From: Polycladidibacter hongkongensis
Lineage (GTDB): Bacteria > Pseudomonadota > Alphaproteobacteria > Rhizobiales > Stappiaceae
Direction: 5' to 3'
Assembly: GCF_001561995.1 (NCBI RefSeq)
Contig: NZ_LLWC01000008.1
Coordinates: 310,001 to 374,000 of the forward strand
Length of the DNA: 64,000 bases
The translations under genes were made by a program, and so were the position numbers. Of this stretch, positions 45,168 to 54,890 are shown one piece after another (the first letter of the stretch is position 1; the number at the start of each line of letters is the position of its first letter). The notes under the pieces were generated by a model. That model ran no database searches, had not been told where the DNA came from, and saw only the letters and a list, made by a program, of their open reading frames with translations.

Positions 45168-47282
45168 ATGTTTGATATTCATCGCGTGGAAGTAGATTGG
45201 GGCGGGCGTCCGCTCGTTCTGGAAACCGGTAAGGTTGCCCGTCAGGCAGACGGCGCTGTTATGGCCACTTACGGCGAGACCAAGGTTCTCGCGACTGTTG
45301 TTTCTGCAAAAGACGCAAAGCCCGGTCAGGATTTCTTCCCGCTTACCGTGAACTATCAGGAAAAAGCCTACGCAGCTGGCCGCATTCCTGGCGGCTTTTT
45401 CAAACGCGAAGGTCGTCCTTCCGAGCACGAGACCCTCACTTCTCGTCTGATCGACCGTCCAATTCGCCCGCTGTTCGTTGATGGTTACAAAAACGAAACT
45501 CAGGTTGTTATCACTGTTCTCAGCCACGATCTGGAAAACGCTCCAGACATTCTGGCCATGGTTGCATCCTCTGCCGCGCTGACCATTTCTGGCGTGCCAT
45601 TCATGGGCCCAATCGGCGGTGCACGTGTTGCCTACATCAATGACGAATACGTCTTGAACCCGACACTGGACCAGATGGAAGAAACCAAGCTGGATCTTGT
45701 TGTTGCAGGTACCAACGACGCTGTTTTGATGGTGGAGTCCGAAGCGCAGGAACTCTCTGAAGAGGTGATGCTGGGCGCGGTGATGTTTGGCCACAAGGCA
45801 TTCCAACCTGTGATCGACGCAATCATCAAGCTTGCAGAAACCGCTGCAAAAGAGCCGCGCGAACTCAACTTGCCAGATCACTCCGATCTATTTGCCAAGG
45901 TTAAAGAGATCGCCAATGAAGAGCTGGGCGCAGCCTACTCTATCATCCAGAAAACAGAACGTAAAAACGCCGTTGATGCTGTAAAAGCAAAAGTGGTTGA
46001 AGCGCTGGTAACCGGTGAAGAAGGTGCGCCAGAGGCAAACGTTGTCTCAGATCTGTTTAAAAAGGCAGAAGCGGAAATCGTTCGTGGCCGTATCCTTGAT
46101 ACCGGTTCGCGTATCGATGGTCGTGATCTGAGCACTGTACGCTCAATCGTTTCTGAAGTTGGCATCCTGCCACGTGCGCACGGCTCCTCGCTCTTCACCC
46201 GTGGTGAAACGCAAGGTCTGGTTGTCGCAACTCTTGGCACCAGTGAAGACGAGCAGTTCATTGATCTGCTGGAAGGTACCAAAAAAGCGTCCTTCATGCT
46301 GCACTACAACTTCCCTCCATACTCTGTTGGTGAAGCAGGCCGCATGGGCTCCCCGGGCCGTCGTGAAATCGGTCACGGCAAACTTGCTTGGCGCGCTGTA
46401 AATCCAATGCTGCCAGCACACCACGATTTCCCGTATACCCTGCGCGTGGTTTCCGAAATCACCGAGTCTAACGGTTCGTCCTCCATGGCGTCTGTTTGCG
46501 GTGCGTCCCTGTCCCTGATGGATGCAGGTGTGCCTCTGAAAGCGCCGGTGGCTGGTATTGCCATGGGCCTTATCAAAGAAGGCGAGCGCTTTGCAGTTCT
46601 CTCCGATATCCTTGGTGATGAAGACCACCTCGGCGATATGGACTTCAAGGTAGCAGGCTCCGAAAACGGCATCACCGCGCTGCAGATGGATATCAAGATC
46701 GACGGTATCACCGAAGAGATCATGAAAGTCGCACTGGAGCAGGCCAAAGGTGGCCGTGTTCACATCCTTGGTGAAATGGCAAAAGCGATCACTGAAGCCC
46801 GCTCCGAGCTTGGCGAACATGCTCCACGCATCGAAGTCATCCAGATCCCGGTTGATAAAATCCGTGAAGTTATCGGCTCCGGCGGTAAAGTTATTCGCGA
46901 AATCGTTGAGAAAACTGGCGCGAAAATCAACATCGAAGATGATGGCACTGTGAAAGTTGCCAGCTCTGATGGCAAAGCCATTAAAGCGGCACTGAACTGG
47001 ATCAATTCCATCGCAGCAGAACCAGAAGTTGGCGTTATCTACGAAGGTACCGTTGTTAAAACTGTAGACTTCGGCGCATTCGTAAACTTCTTCGGCGCGC
47101 GTGATGGTCTGGTTCACATTTCCCAGCTTGCTCCGCGCAAAGTGGCGAAGGTAACCGATGTGATCAAAGAAGGCGACAAGGTGTTCGTGAAGCTCATGGG
47201 CTTTGACGAGCGCGGTAAAGTACGCCTCTCCATGAAAGTGGTCGATCAGGAAACCGGTAAGGAAATTCCGAAGGAAGACTAA
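45168..47282 (+). CDS. pnp: Polyribonucleotide nucleotidyltransferase (PNPase)
   Basis: 704 residues. Two RNase PH domains (including [21 protein letters not shown] and [20 protein letters not shown], cited by key elements) are separated by a helical linker; a KH domain ([20 protein letters not shown]) and an S1 domain ([17 protein letters not shown]) follow at the C-terminus. It degrades RNA 3' to 5' phosphorolytically and forms part of the degradosome. AAGGAAAAG precedes the ATG. A strong bidirectional terminator follows. Confidence 0.98.
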   Translation: MFDIHRVEVDWGGRPLVLETGKVARQADGAVMATYGETKVLATVVSAKDAKPGQDFFPLTVNYQEKAYAAGRIPGGFFKREGRPSEHETLTSRLIDRPIRPLFVDGYKNETQVVITVLSHDLENAPDILAMVASSAALTISGVPFMGPIGGARVAYINDEYVLNPTLDQMEETKLDLVVAGTNDAVLMVESEAQELSEEVMLGAVMFGHKAFQPVIDAIIKLAETAAKEPRELNLPDHSDLFAKVKEIANEELGAAYSIIQKTERKNAVDAVKAKVVEALVTGEEGAPEANVVSDLFKKAEAEIVRGRILDTGSRIDGRDLSTVRSIVSEVGILPRAHGSSLFTRGETQGLVVATLGTSEDEQFIDLLEGTKKASFMLHYNFPPYSVGEAGRMGSPGRREIGHGKLAWRAVNPMLPAHHDFPYTLRVVSEITESNGSSSMASVCGASLSLMDAGVPLKAPVAGIAMGLIKEGERFAVLSDILGDEDHLGDMDFKVAGSENGITALQMDIKIDGITEEIMKVALEQAKGGRVHILGEMAKAITEARSELGEHAPRIEVIQIPVDKIREVIGSGGKVIREIVEKTGAKINIEDDGTVKVASSDGKAIKAALNWINSIAAEPEVGVIYEGTVVKTVDFGAFVNFFGARDGLVHISQLAPRKVAKVTDVIKEGDKVFVKLMGFDERGKVRLSMKVVDQETGKEIPKED

Positions 47283-47301
47283 ACCTTCTTTTCCTAAAAA
47301 G

Positions 47302-47332
47302 AAAAAGGCCAGCTCCCCGAGCTGGCCTTTTT
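47302..47332. terminator. Bidirectional terminator between pnp and the acyltransferase gene
   Basis: AAAAAGGCCAGCTC and GAGCTGGCCTTTTT form a perfect 14-bp stem with a three-base loop. T tracts occur on both strands, serving the two convergent genes. Confidence 0.93.
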
Positions 47333-47350
47333 TGTCGCTGTTCGAGCTAA

Positions 47351-49336
47351 CTAAAGCTGATCTACAAAGCTTTTGAAGGCGTAACGAGCGCCTGATGGTG
47401 ATAGATGGTCATCATCGTTTAAGTAGAGCGTATCCTTACTCGCTAATGTGCAAACGCCATTGGTACAAAACGCTTGTTTCAGGTCAAATAAAGTCACATT
47501 ATCGTATCTTTCTGCGAGAATTTTCAGATTCTTATCTATCTCGAATTGCTTGTTGATATTATCGGATTGTGAGACATTGCATGCTTCCAAGTCTTCCTCC
47601 CACTGACGCATAAACGCTCTCCTACACTGAGTAAAGCGCGTACTGGAACCGAGTTCCGGCGGTTGTGTCGCAAGAATGACTTGCTTTCCCTGAGCGCGGA
47701 GCATATCTAAAGTTTTTTCAAGATAATTGTAGGGTCGAGGTAAATCACTATACTGTTTGCCCAGTTCTTCAAAAGTGAGGAACCCTTTGCCTGTGAGTTC
47801 CTCTTCTGAAAGCATTTGCATCCAACGTGACACAATGAGTACCTTTTGGGGGCTTTCCGGTTTGAGTAAGTAAGGTTCGACCATCGACTTGTAAAACTTT
47901 GCACACTCGGTATTTAGATCGCGATGTCCAATCATCGGTGGGCATGCCGACTTGGTGACTGCAATTGCCGACAAAGACTTACTTTTAAGTAAGCTATGCA
48001 GGCCAATCTCTGCAGCTCTTCCATGTGAGTCACCCCAAATGATTAAACTGGGCTTAAATTTGGTATCCCCAATGTTACATGCCGCAGGTGTTTTTCCATC
48101 CTTACAATGTTCTTCCTCAAATGAGTAATACTCGTTTTGATCCTGAGTGATTTTTGCGCCGTTTGGGATCATTTGCAGCACAGGCGGCGAAAAAACTAGG
48201 CACGCGGTTGCAAAGGGAAAGAAAGCTAGAGCGAATATGGGAATACACTTCTTGGCTAAACGATCCAGATGTAAACCCTTCACGCGCAGTGGTGCTTCGA
48301 TACTGATAAACAGAATGTGTGCCAATCCTATGGAAACTAGGGCCGCAATCGACCTTATCTCTATGGAATTTAAAAAGTTGTCTTGCGCTAAATTGGTGAA
48401 AACTACAGTCGGCCAGTGAACCAGGTAAAGGCTGTATGAAATTTTTCCTAAGTACCGCAGGGGGGCACTGCTAAGTACCATTCCCGCAAAAGAAGTGTTT
48501 TGGGCCCCAAATATCAGCAAACAACTTAGTGCGATAACTGGCACGAGTGCGGTAAGTGATGGCCAATGCTCATCACCCAAAGTTAGAGCACACACAAATA
48601 GAACTGCCAGTGACACAGAGCAAACTGAATTTGCTAACCGATCACTTTGAAGAGACTTTTTTTCCGCTACAATGATTGCGCATATGCCGCCTACAGCAAA
48701 CTGCCATAGTCTAGTTAAAATAGAAAAGTACGCGACTTCCGGGTCTTTAAAAACCAGTATCTGGCAGGCGATTAAAGAAACGGCGGCAGCAGACGCCAAT
48801 GCGAGCGCTTTATAACGGACTGGCCTTGATCGGAGGAAGAACAAAATTAGTGGCCAAACCAGATAAAATTGAACCTCAGCTCCTAATGACCATAGGTGTT
48901 GCAGCGGGTTAAGAATGGCGTCTGTAGCAAAGTATCCGCTATCTGATGGTGCGTGTATATTGTAGGAAAGTGCACTCGCGGCAATAGCAGATTTCTGAAA
49001 TGCTCTAAGGTCCATCCCCCACGGCAATAAATAGTAGAGAGCGACAATAGCAACAAATACGAAATAGTAGGCCGGAGCAATTCGCCAAAAGCGTTTTAAG
49101 TAGTAGGCAACAATGCCAGAAGGAGACCAGTTAAATTTTGACGAGAATAGGATTTTCGTCATCAAAAAACCAGACAAAACAAAAAAGAGATCGACTCCGA
49201 TAAATCCGCCCTTAAAGCCAAAAAGCTCGAAGTGAAATAGAACCACGAACAGAACGGCTATGCCCCTCAGTCCTTCTATATCTTCGCGAAATGATGAGGG
49301 TACCCGCGCAGCAGAGAGGGAGATCGGTATGTTCAT
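47351..49336 (-). CDS. Membrane acyltransferase with SGNH domain (OafA/YrhL type)
   Basis: 661 residues. The N-terminal acyltransferase-3 domain (about 15-370) starts with the conserved FREDIEGLRGIAVLFVVLFH and GFIGVDLFFVLSGF and has about ten membrane segments; the C-terminal periplasmic SGNH hydrolase-like domain shows the GDSHGRAAE block and the DDDHLSPSGA block with the catalytic Asp and His. Such proteins O-acetylate lipopolysaccharide O-antigen or other surface sugars. The gene is clearly richer in A and T than its neighbours, suggesting horizontal acquisition. The ATG at 49336 follows AAGGCAC. The sugar substrate is unknown. Confidence 0.92.
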   Translation of the reverse strand: MNIPISLSAARVPSSFREDIEGLRGIAVLFVVLFHFELFGFKGGFIGVDLFFVLSGFLMTKILFSSKFNWSPSGIVAYYLKRFWRIAPAYYFVFVAIVALYYLLPWGMDLRAFQKSAIAASALSYNIHAPSDSGYFATDAILNPLQHLWSLGAEVQFYLVWPLILFFLRSRPVRYKALALASAAAVSLIACQILVFKDPEVAYFSILTRLWQFAVGGICAIIVAEKKSLQSDRLANSVCSVSLAVLFVCALTLGDEHWPSLTALVPVIALSCLLIFGAQNTSFAGMVLSSAPLRYLGKISYSLYLVHWPTVVFTNLAQDNFLNSIEIRSIAALVSIGLAHILFISIEAPLRVKGLHLDRLAKKCIPIFALAFFPFATACLVFSPPVLQMIPNGAKITQDQNEYYSFEEEHCKDGKTPAACNIGDTKFKPSLIIWGDSHGRAAEIGLHSLLKSKSLSAIAVTKSACPPMIGHRDLNTECAKFYKSMVEPYLLKPESPQKVLIVSRWMQMLSEEELTGKGFLTFEELGKQYSDLPRPYNYLEKTLDMLRAQGKQVILATQPPELGSSTRFTQCRRAFMRQWEEDLEACNVSQSDNINKQFEIDKNLKILAERYDNVTLFDLKQAFCTNGVCTLASKDTLYLNDDDHLSPSGARYAFKSFVDQL

Positions 49337-49452
49337 GCTGTTGTGCCTTGATCAAAGTCCATAGCAACGGATTTACTTGCATACATATCGCGGGAAATTG
49401 AATTTTTGTTAGAAATTTGTGGTTTTCACCAGATAGATTAAAGGTGCAATTA

Positions 49453-49929
49453 ATGAAAATTATTAAGATCATTCAGATGAGTGATGTTAGCTTGAAAGAG
49501 CGCCGCTCCGGTTATCCTGAGGCTTTTCGAAAATCTGTGCAGGGCAGAAAAAACGCGCGTATTGGCGAGTGCTTTGGCCTGAGCAACTTTGGCGTAAACT
49601 ATGCATCGCTTCCGCCCGGCTGCGCCTCGGCGTTAATGCACAGCCACAGCGAGCAAGATGAGTTCGTCTATGTGATTGAAGGCAGCGCGACCCTTTGTAC
49701 ACCTTCGTGCGAGACGGTCCTGAGTGCTGGCATGTGTGCTGGGTTTCCCAAAGGTGGAGAGGCGCATCAATTGGTAAACAAATCTGATAGGCCGGTGCTA
49801 TATCTCGAAATTGGAGACAGAAGCCGCCCAGACACCGTGAGCTACCCGAACGACGATCTTGTGGCCAAACTTGAAGCGGAAGGCTCCTACAAATTCTACC
49901 ATAAAAACGGCGATCCCTACCAAGGCTAG
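49453..49929 (+). CDS. Cupin domain protein
   Basis: 158 residues from the ATG at 49453 with AAAGGTG upstream. The single cupin barrel has the metal-binding motif MHSHSEQDEFVYVIEGSA and the second motif GFPKGGEAHQLVNKSDRP. The tail (DDLVAKLEAEGSYKFYHKNGDPY) resembles the cupins that bind sugars or small acids. Function and ligand are unknown. It is divergent from the acyltransferase gene across 116 bases and precedes dapB by 98 bases. Its base composition returns to that of the core genes. Confidence 0.82.
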   Translation: MKIIKIIQMSDVSLKERRSGYPEAFRKSVQGRKNARIGECFGLSNFGVNYASLPPGCASALMHSHSEQDEFVYVIEGSATLCTPSCETVLSAGMCAGFPKGGEAHQLVNKSDRPVLYLEIGDRSRPDTVSYPNDDLVAKLEAEGSYKFYHKNGDPYQG

Positions 49930-50027
49930 GCATAATGCCGGAAGGATCCGGCAATGTTACCGCCAAGTCTTTTCGTTGCTGAGTGAAACTGCTATATCGA
50001 CGCTGTTATATGGAAGAGGTGTGGGGC

Positions 50028-50834
50028 ATGAGTGAACTAAAAATCGCTGTGGTAGGTGCAGGCGGCCGCATGGGGCAAGCCTTGGTCAAAGCTGCGGCAG
50101 AGGCCAAAGGCACAGTAGTTGTGGCTGGATTGGAACGCCAAAATTCACCGCATTTAGGTTTGGATCTTGGAGTGGTTGCCGGATTGCAGCCTTTGGGTGT
50201 GACAATAACCGATGACTTGCCTGCCGTTTTTGATAATGCTCAGGTGATTCTTGACTTCACCGCTCCGCAGGCAACCCTGCAATTCGCGCAGGAAGCCGCC
50301 AAACGCGGTCTTGTGCATATTATCGGCACCACAGGCATGAGCGAGGCAGAAACGGACGCCTTGCGCCCTGCCGCGACATCAGCCCGCATTGTCAAATCCG
50401 GCAATATGAGTTTAGGAGTAAACCTTCTGGCAAGCTTGGTGAAAAAAGCTGCTGCTGCATTGGATGAAGATTTTGATATTGAAGTTTTGGAGATGCATCA
50501 CCGCCACAAGGTCGATGCGCCATCCGGAACAGCGCTTATGCTAGGCGAAGCTGCGGCCGCGGGCCGTGCAATCGATCTGGCTGAGCGCGCTGTGCGCAGC
50601 CGCGATGGGATCACCGGAGAGCGAACCAGAGGTGATATTGGTTTTGCCACTTTGCGTGGCGGCAGTGTTATCGGCGAACACACTGTCATGTTTGCAAGTG
50701 AAAGTGAGCGTATCGAAATTACGCATAAAGCTTCAGACAGGCAGCTTTTTGCCCGCGGTGCAGTCAAAGCGGCCCTCTGGGCCCATGATAAGAACCCGGG
50801 ATTATACTCCATGGCCGATGTTCTCGGCCTTTAA
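50028..50834 (+). CDS. dapB: 4-hydroxy-tetrahydrodipicolinate reductase
   Basis: 268 residues from the ATG at 50028. The dinucleotide motif is [13 protein letters not shown]; the catalytic region [16 protein letters not shown] is intact, as is GTTGMSEAE. It reduces 4-hydroxy-tetrahydrodipicolinate with NAD(P)H on the path to lysine and meso-diaminopimelate for the cell wall. Longer in-frame starts at 49983 and 50010 are less likely; the chosen start follows GAGGTGTGGGG. gpmA follows 34 bases later. Confidence 0.96.
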   Translation: MSELKIAVVGAGGRMGQALVKAAAEAKGTVVVAGLERQNSPHLGLDLGVVAGLQPLGVTITDDLPAVFDNAQVILDFTAPQATLQFAQEAAKRGLVHIIGTTGMSEAETDALRPAATSARIVKSGNMSLGVNLLASLVKKAAAALDEDFDIEVLEMHHRHKVDAPSGTALMLGEAAAAGRAIDLAERAVRSRDGITGERTRGDIGFATLRGGSVIGEHTVMFASESERIEITHKASDRQLFARGAVKAALWAHDKNPGLYSMADVLGL

Positions 50835-50868
50835 TAGCAAACCTCTCAACCTCCCGAGGAGAGTTTAA

Positions 50869-51492
50869 ATGGAACGCCTTTTGGTCCTCGTCCGTCATGG
50901 ACAAAGCGAATGGAATTTGAAGAACCTCTTTACCGGTTGGAAAAACCCCGACTTGACCGAGCAGGGCGTTGAAGAAGCAACCGCAGCTGGCAAGAAACTG
51001 AAGGATTTGAACCTGTCATTCGATATGGCATTCACCTCGGACTTGACCCGCGCGCAGCACACTTTGAAGCTGATCCAAGAACAGCTTGGCCAAGAAGACC
51101 TGCCAGTAACCAAAGATCAAAAGCTCAACGAGCGTGACTATGGTGATCTGACTGGCATGAACAAAGACGAAGCGCGCCAGCAGTTTGGCGAAGAGCAAGT
51201 GCACATCTGGCGCCGCTCCTACGATGTGCCACCTCCAGGTGGTGAATCCCTGAAAATGACGGCTGAGCGGACACTGCCTTACTACAACGCAGAAATTCTT
51301 CCCAAGGTTCTGGAAGGTAACCGGGTGATCGTCGCTGCGCATGGTAACTCTCTGCGCTCCATCATCATGGAGCTGGAAGGTCTTTCCGAAGAGGAAATCC
51401 TGCAGCGCGAGCTGGCAACTGGCAAGCCTGTGATCTATCGTCTCGATGAGAACGGCAAGATCCTCTCTGTTGAAGATTTGGCAAAAGCCTAA
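50869..51492 (+). CDS. gpmA: 2,3-bisphosphoglycerate-dependent phosphoglycerate mutase
   Basis: 207 residues, the shorter alphaproteobacterial form. The phosphohistidine motif [10 protein letters not shown] (His10) and the second histidine in [10 protein letters not shown] are present, with the substrate region [11 protein letters not shown]. It interconverts 3- and 2-phosphoglycerate in glycolysis. GAGGAG precedes the ATG. A strong terminator follows; the adenosine-kinase-like gene converges from the other side. Confidence 0.96.
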   Translation: MERLLVLVRHGQSEWNLKNLFTGWKNPDLTEQGVEEATAAGKKLKDLNLSFDMAFTSDLTRAQHTLKLIQEQLGQEDLPVTKDQKLNERDYGDLTGMNKDEARQQFGEEQVHIWRRSYDVPPPGGESLKMTAERTLPYYNAEILPKVLEGNRVIVAAHGNSLRSIIMELEGLSEEEILQRELATGKPVIYRLDENGKILSVEDLAKA

Positions 51493-51526
51493 CAGCTCCT
51501 CTCGTGTCCGACGGGGTGCAAACGGC

Positions 51527-51552
51527 AAAAGGCGGCTCTATGGCCGCCTTTT
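51527..51552. terminator. Bidirectional terminator between gpmA and the PfkB kinase gene
   Basis: AAAAGGCGGC and GCCGCCTTTT form a perfect 10-bp stem with a six-base loop, with T runs on both strands. Confidence 0.9.
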
Positions 51553-51578
51553 TCATGTATCCGGCTTGCGCGCTGGGG

Positions 51579-52586
51579 CTATTCGCCCAGCTTGAAGCCT
51601 TCTTGTTCCGCAAATTGCTTTAGCGGTTTTTCTGGGCGCGCGCCCACATGCTCAATAATATTGCCAGCACAAAGGCAGCCAAGCTCGGCGCATTCGCTCA
51701 AGCTTTTGTCTCTTGCCAATGCCAGCAGGAAACCGGAGGCAAACAAATCGCCCGCACCTGTAAGGTCTGACACTTGGGCCACTTCCGTAGCGGGCACATG
51801 CACGGTTTCTTCTCTGGAAATCGCCATAGCGCCTTCGGAGCCGAGAGTTAGCGCGGTCAGATCACAGTCTTCGCGTACACTGGCAATCGCAGCTTCCAAA
51901 TCACTCGTTTCGTAAAGTGATTTCAATTCATGCTCATTGGCAAACAGCAAATCCACGGTGCCATCGCGCAATAGGGTGAGAAATTCCTGACGAAAGCGGT
52001 CAACACAAAAGCTATCAGAAAGAGACAGCGCCACGATGCGATCGGCCTCATGCGCTACCTTCGCGGCTTCCAAGAAGGCCTGCTTTGCTAGCTCTTCATC
52101 CCAAAGGTAGCCTTCCATGTAGGTTACAAATGCGCCGGAAACCACGTCTTTGTCCACATCAAAAGGTGAAAGCTTGGTCGCAGCACCAAGGTAGGTGTTC
52201 ATTGTCCGCTCACCGTCCGGCGTGATCAGGATCATGGAACGACCCGAGCCAAGGTCTTCGCGTAGCGGAGGTGTATCGAAGTGAACGCCAGTGCCACGCA
52301 TGTCATGGCCGTAGTTTTCCCCGATCTCGTCATTGGCAACCTTGCCCAGAAATGCAGGCTTGCCGCCAAGAGAGGCGATGCCCGCCGCAGTGTTGCCCGC
52401 GCTACCACCCGATATGCGCGTGGTCTGGCCCATGAGATCGTATAGGCGCAACGCCTCTTCCGTATCAATCAGCCGCATTGAGGCTTTGTTTAAGTTTTGC
52501 TGGGCAAGAAAGTCCTCTTCCACGTGAGAGAACACATCGGTAATCGCATTGCCGATGCAAAGAGCATCAAATGTAAACTCGGACAT
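51579..52586 (-). CDS. PfkB family kinase, probably adenosine kinase
   Basis: 335 residues of the ribokinase fold. The N-terminal sugar region has SGGSAGNTAAGIASLGG and the C-terminal PfkB signature is DLTGAGDLFASGFLLAL with the catalytic Asp. The general layout matches alphaproteobacterial proteins annotated as adenosine kinase, but ribokinase-like specificity is not excluded. It phosphorylates a nucleoside or sugar with ATP in the cytosol. It lies downstream of pheA on the same strand and converges with gpmA. Confidence 0.86.
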   Translation of the reverse strand: MSEFTFDALCIGNAITDVFSHVEEDFLAQQNLNKASMRLIDTEEALRLYDLMGQTTRISGGSAGNTAAGIASLGGKPAFLGKVANDEIGENYGHDMRGTGVHFDTPPLREDLGSGRSMILITPDGERTMNTYLGAATKLSPFDVDKDVVSGAFVTYMEGYLWDEELAKQAFLEAAKVAHEADRIVALSLSDSFCVDRFRQEFLTLLRDGTVDLLFANEHELKSLYETSDLEAAIASVREDCDLTALTLGSEGAMAISREETVHVPATEVAQVSDLTGAGDLFASGFLLALARDKSLSECAELGCLCAGNIIEHVGARPEKPLKQFAEQEGFKLGE

Positions 52587-52656
52587 TAGCTGTTCCCGTT
52601 TGGCTCGGCGGGCGCAGCACGCCGACGCCTAGGTCGTGTCAAGGAGGCGATCGCGC

Positions 52657-53547
52657 TTAGCGCCCAGGGGTTGGTCGCAATGCCCGGTTGGCCTCGGGTT
52701 CTCGAATTTTTGCCCTGAATGGGCTGGCGTTGTAAACGCCCAAAATATTGAGCTCGCTAGAGTAGAACTCTAATTCCTCTAGAGCCAAAGCCACATTAGC
52801 CTGCTCTGGGTGTCCCTCGATATCCGCATAAAACATGGAGGCAAAGAATTGCCCTTCAAGCTGATAGGATTCCAGCTTGGTCATGTTCACGGAATTGGTC
52901 GCGAAACCACCGAGAGCCTTGTACAAGGCTGCAGACACATTTCGAACCCGAAACACAATCGTCGTGATCACTTCTTGCCCGGTATTCACGGCTTTTTTGT
53001 CCTCACGGGACAAAATGACGAAACGGGTGGTGTTGTGCGCAGCATCCTCCACATTCTGTGCGAGGATGTCGAGGCCATAAATATCTGCGGCAAGTTCCGG
53101 TGCCAGTGCACCCCAAGCAGGGTCATTGCGCTCTGCGATTTGTCGGGCAGAGCCAGCCGTGTCAGCCCCAATCACGGGCAGGATATTATTGTCTCGCAGG
53201 ATCTTGCGGCATTGGCCCAGCCCCATAACATGGCTTTGCACATGCGTGAGCTCATCAATTTTTGCACCCTTAGTACCCATAAGTTGAAAACGAATGGGCA
53301 TGAAGTACTCGCCGATGATTTTTAGCGAAGACCCTGGAAGCAGGTGATGAATGTCGGCAACACGCCCCGCCACCGAATTTTCGATTGGGATCATTGCCAG
53401 ATCAGCGCGTTCGTTTTCCATTGCTTGAAAGCAGTCTTCAAATGTCGCGCAAGGAATTGCCTGATAGTCAGGATACACGCTGTTACAGGCCATGTGAGAA
53501 TTTGCACCAACCTCACCTTGAAACACAATCTTGCGCTGTTCGGACAT
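52657..53547 (-). CDS. pheA: Prephenate dehydratase
   Basis: 296 residues from the ATG at 53547, which has AAAGG upstream; a longer in-frame start 14 codons earlier is not needed. The catalytic domain (1-185) begins with KIVFQGEVGANSHMA and carries the TTRF motif in NTTRFVIL; a C-terminal ACT domain (from about 200) has KLESYQLEGQFF, which should bind phenylalanine for feedback control. It makes phenylpyruvate from prephenate. It is a monofunctional enzyme, without a chorismate mutase domain. It is divergent from the cytochrome gene. Confidence 0.95.
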   Translation of the reverse strand: MSEQRKIVFQGEVGANSHMACNSVYPDYQAIPCATFEDCFQAMENERADLAMIPIENSVAGRVADIHHLLPGSSLKIIGEYFMPIRFQLMGTKGAKIDELTHVQSHVMGLGQCRKILRDNNILPVIGADTAGSARQIAERNDPAWGALAPELAADIYGLDILAQNVEDAAHNTTRFVILSREDKKAVNTGQEVITTIVFRVRNVSAALYKALGGFATNSVNMTKLESYQLEGQFFASMFYADIEGHPEQANVALALEELEFYSSELNILGVYNASPFRAKIREPEANRALRPTPGR

Positions 53548-54071
53548 AATCAACCTTTGCAACTGAGATAAGATCTTCTGTTTATCCAATTCTGGAGGGA
53601 TTGCGAAGCTGATTCCAACAACAAGCGCTCCTCACATGGGAGTGTCTGAATAGGAAGCTAGAGGTCGCCCCTAGGGCATTTTGCAGGTCTGGTGCCTTTG
53701 ATTTCAATAAAGCAGTTATAATTCAATGGCATATGGGAATTTTGAAATAAGCACGATATGAGCTTGCTACACGATGTTTTTGTTGTCACGTGGCGCGGAG
53801 CAAGAAACCTCAGCGAAAGGAGAGAAAAACACAACCACTTCTCACCATCTTCTATTGCAATCAGCTGCAACAGAGTGCGCACCCCGCGTAAGATTGGCTG
53901 GCTAAACGGATGTCTTGCGCTGATTACCCGAAACAACTAGCAAATTTCCTAATAAATCTATGGACAAAAGCCACAGTTTAACTGTAATTTCCCCTCAAAT
54001 TTGAACTTGAGAATAAATGACGCAGCCACAAAAGGTCGCGTCACGCCAGCCAAACATCGGAGCTACTCAGC
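53548..54071. other. Intergenic region between pheA and the cytochrome c gene
   Basis: 524 bases with no gene I can support; short open frames on both strands (60 and 92 codons) overlap each other and look like chance. It should contain divergent promoters. A hairpin, TGACGC/GCGTCA (54018-54023 with 54038-54043), lies 28 bases before the cytochrome start. Confidence 0.55.
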
Positions 54072-54617
54072 ATGGATTCGTTTGAATGGAACAAGATTGC
54101 TGCTGCAATCCTGTTCGCCTTGGTCACCTTCATGGGCATCGGCATCCTGACAGACATAATTTTCGCGCCTCATGGCGAGCAAAAACGCGGTTACCAGATC
54201 GAGGTTGCGGATGCATCTGCACCGGCTGATGCTGGCGGCGAAGCACCTGTTGAAGAAACTGCGTTGGATCTGCTGGCTTCGGCATCAGTAGATAAAGGCA
54301 AGAAACAAGCGAAAAAATGCGCGGCTTGTCACTCCTTCGATGAAGGCGGCAAAAACAAAGTCGGTCCAAACCTCTGGGAAATCGTAAACCGCACGCCTGC
54401 GGCGCATGAGGGGTTCTCTTACTCCACAGCGATGAAAGAGTATGCAGCGGCTAATCCTGCTTGGACATTCGAGCAGCTTGACGAATTCATCAAGAATCCA
54501 AAAGCTCACATCCCGGGCACTGCAATGAGCTATGGCGGCATGAAAAAAGCAAAAGACCGCGCTGCCCTGCTTGCATATCTGCGCTCGCTTTCAGCATCTC
54601 CTGCGCCAATTAACTAG
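54072..54617 (+). CDS. cycM: Membrane-anchored class I cytochrome c (CycM type)
   Basis: 181 residues. An uncleaved N-terminal membrane anchor (IAAAILFALVTFMGIGIL, about 9-26) is followed by an acidic Ala/Pro-rich linker and a cytochrome c domain with the heme site CAACH and the axial methionine in GTAMSYGGM. It carries electrons from the bc1 complex to terminal oxidases on the periplasmic face, as rhizobial CycM does. The gene lies divergently beside pheA, a conserved pairing. A terminator follows. Confidence 0.94.
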   Translation: MDSFEWNKIAAAILFALVTFMGIGILTDIIFAPHGEQKRGYQIEVADASAPADAGGEAPVEETALDLLASASVDKGKKQAKKCAACHSFDEGGKNKVGPNLWEIVNRTPAAHEGFSYSTAMKEYAAANPAWTFEQLDEFIKNPKAHIPGTAMSYGGMKKAKDRAALLAYLRSLSASPAPIN

Positions 54618-54644
54618 CGCTGTAAAACTTGCTAATGCAATTAG

Positions 54645-54671
54645 AGGGCCGGCGTTTCGCTGGCCCTTTTT
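54645..54671 (+). terminator. Terminator of the cytochrome c gene
   Basis: AGGGCCGGC and GCTGGCCCT form a 9-bp stem with one wobble and a five-base loop, followed by TTTTT. Confidence 0.87.
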
Positions 54672-54890
54672 GGTTTGCGACCAGCGTTTTGCCTTGGCTA
54701 TTGCACCTGACTTTTTGAGGTGTTTTCAGGTGGTTTTAATTCATTAGCGCGCGTCCTAAACTAAAAGTTATCCGATGCTCTTTTAAAAAGGCTAGATATT
54801 GCCGTATTTTATGCTGCTAATAGTCAGGCGTAATTTTTAAATAAGATCGGTCTGTTACAACTTATTCCGTAGTTCGCAGGGGAGGGACTT

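Noticed and set aside
46143-47117. Open frame of 324 codons antisense to pnp
   Set aside because: Shadow of a highly expressed gene; Phe/Asn-rich translation without domains.
53658-53940. Overlapping short open frames (92 codons minus, 60 codons plus) before the cytochrome gene
   Set aside because: They lie opposite each other, have no ribosome-binding site or recognisable feature, and are probably chance.
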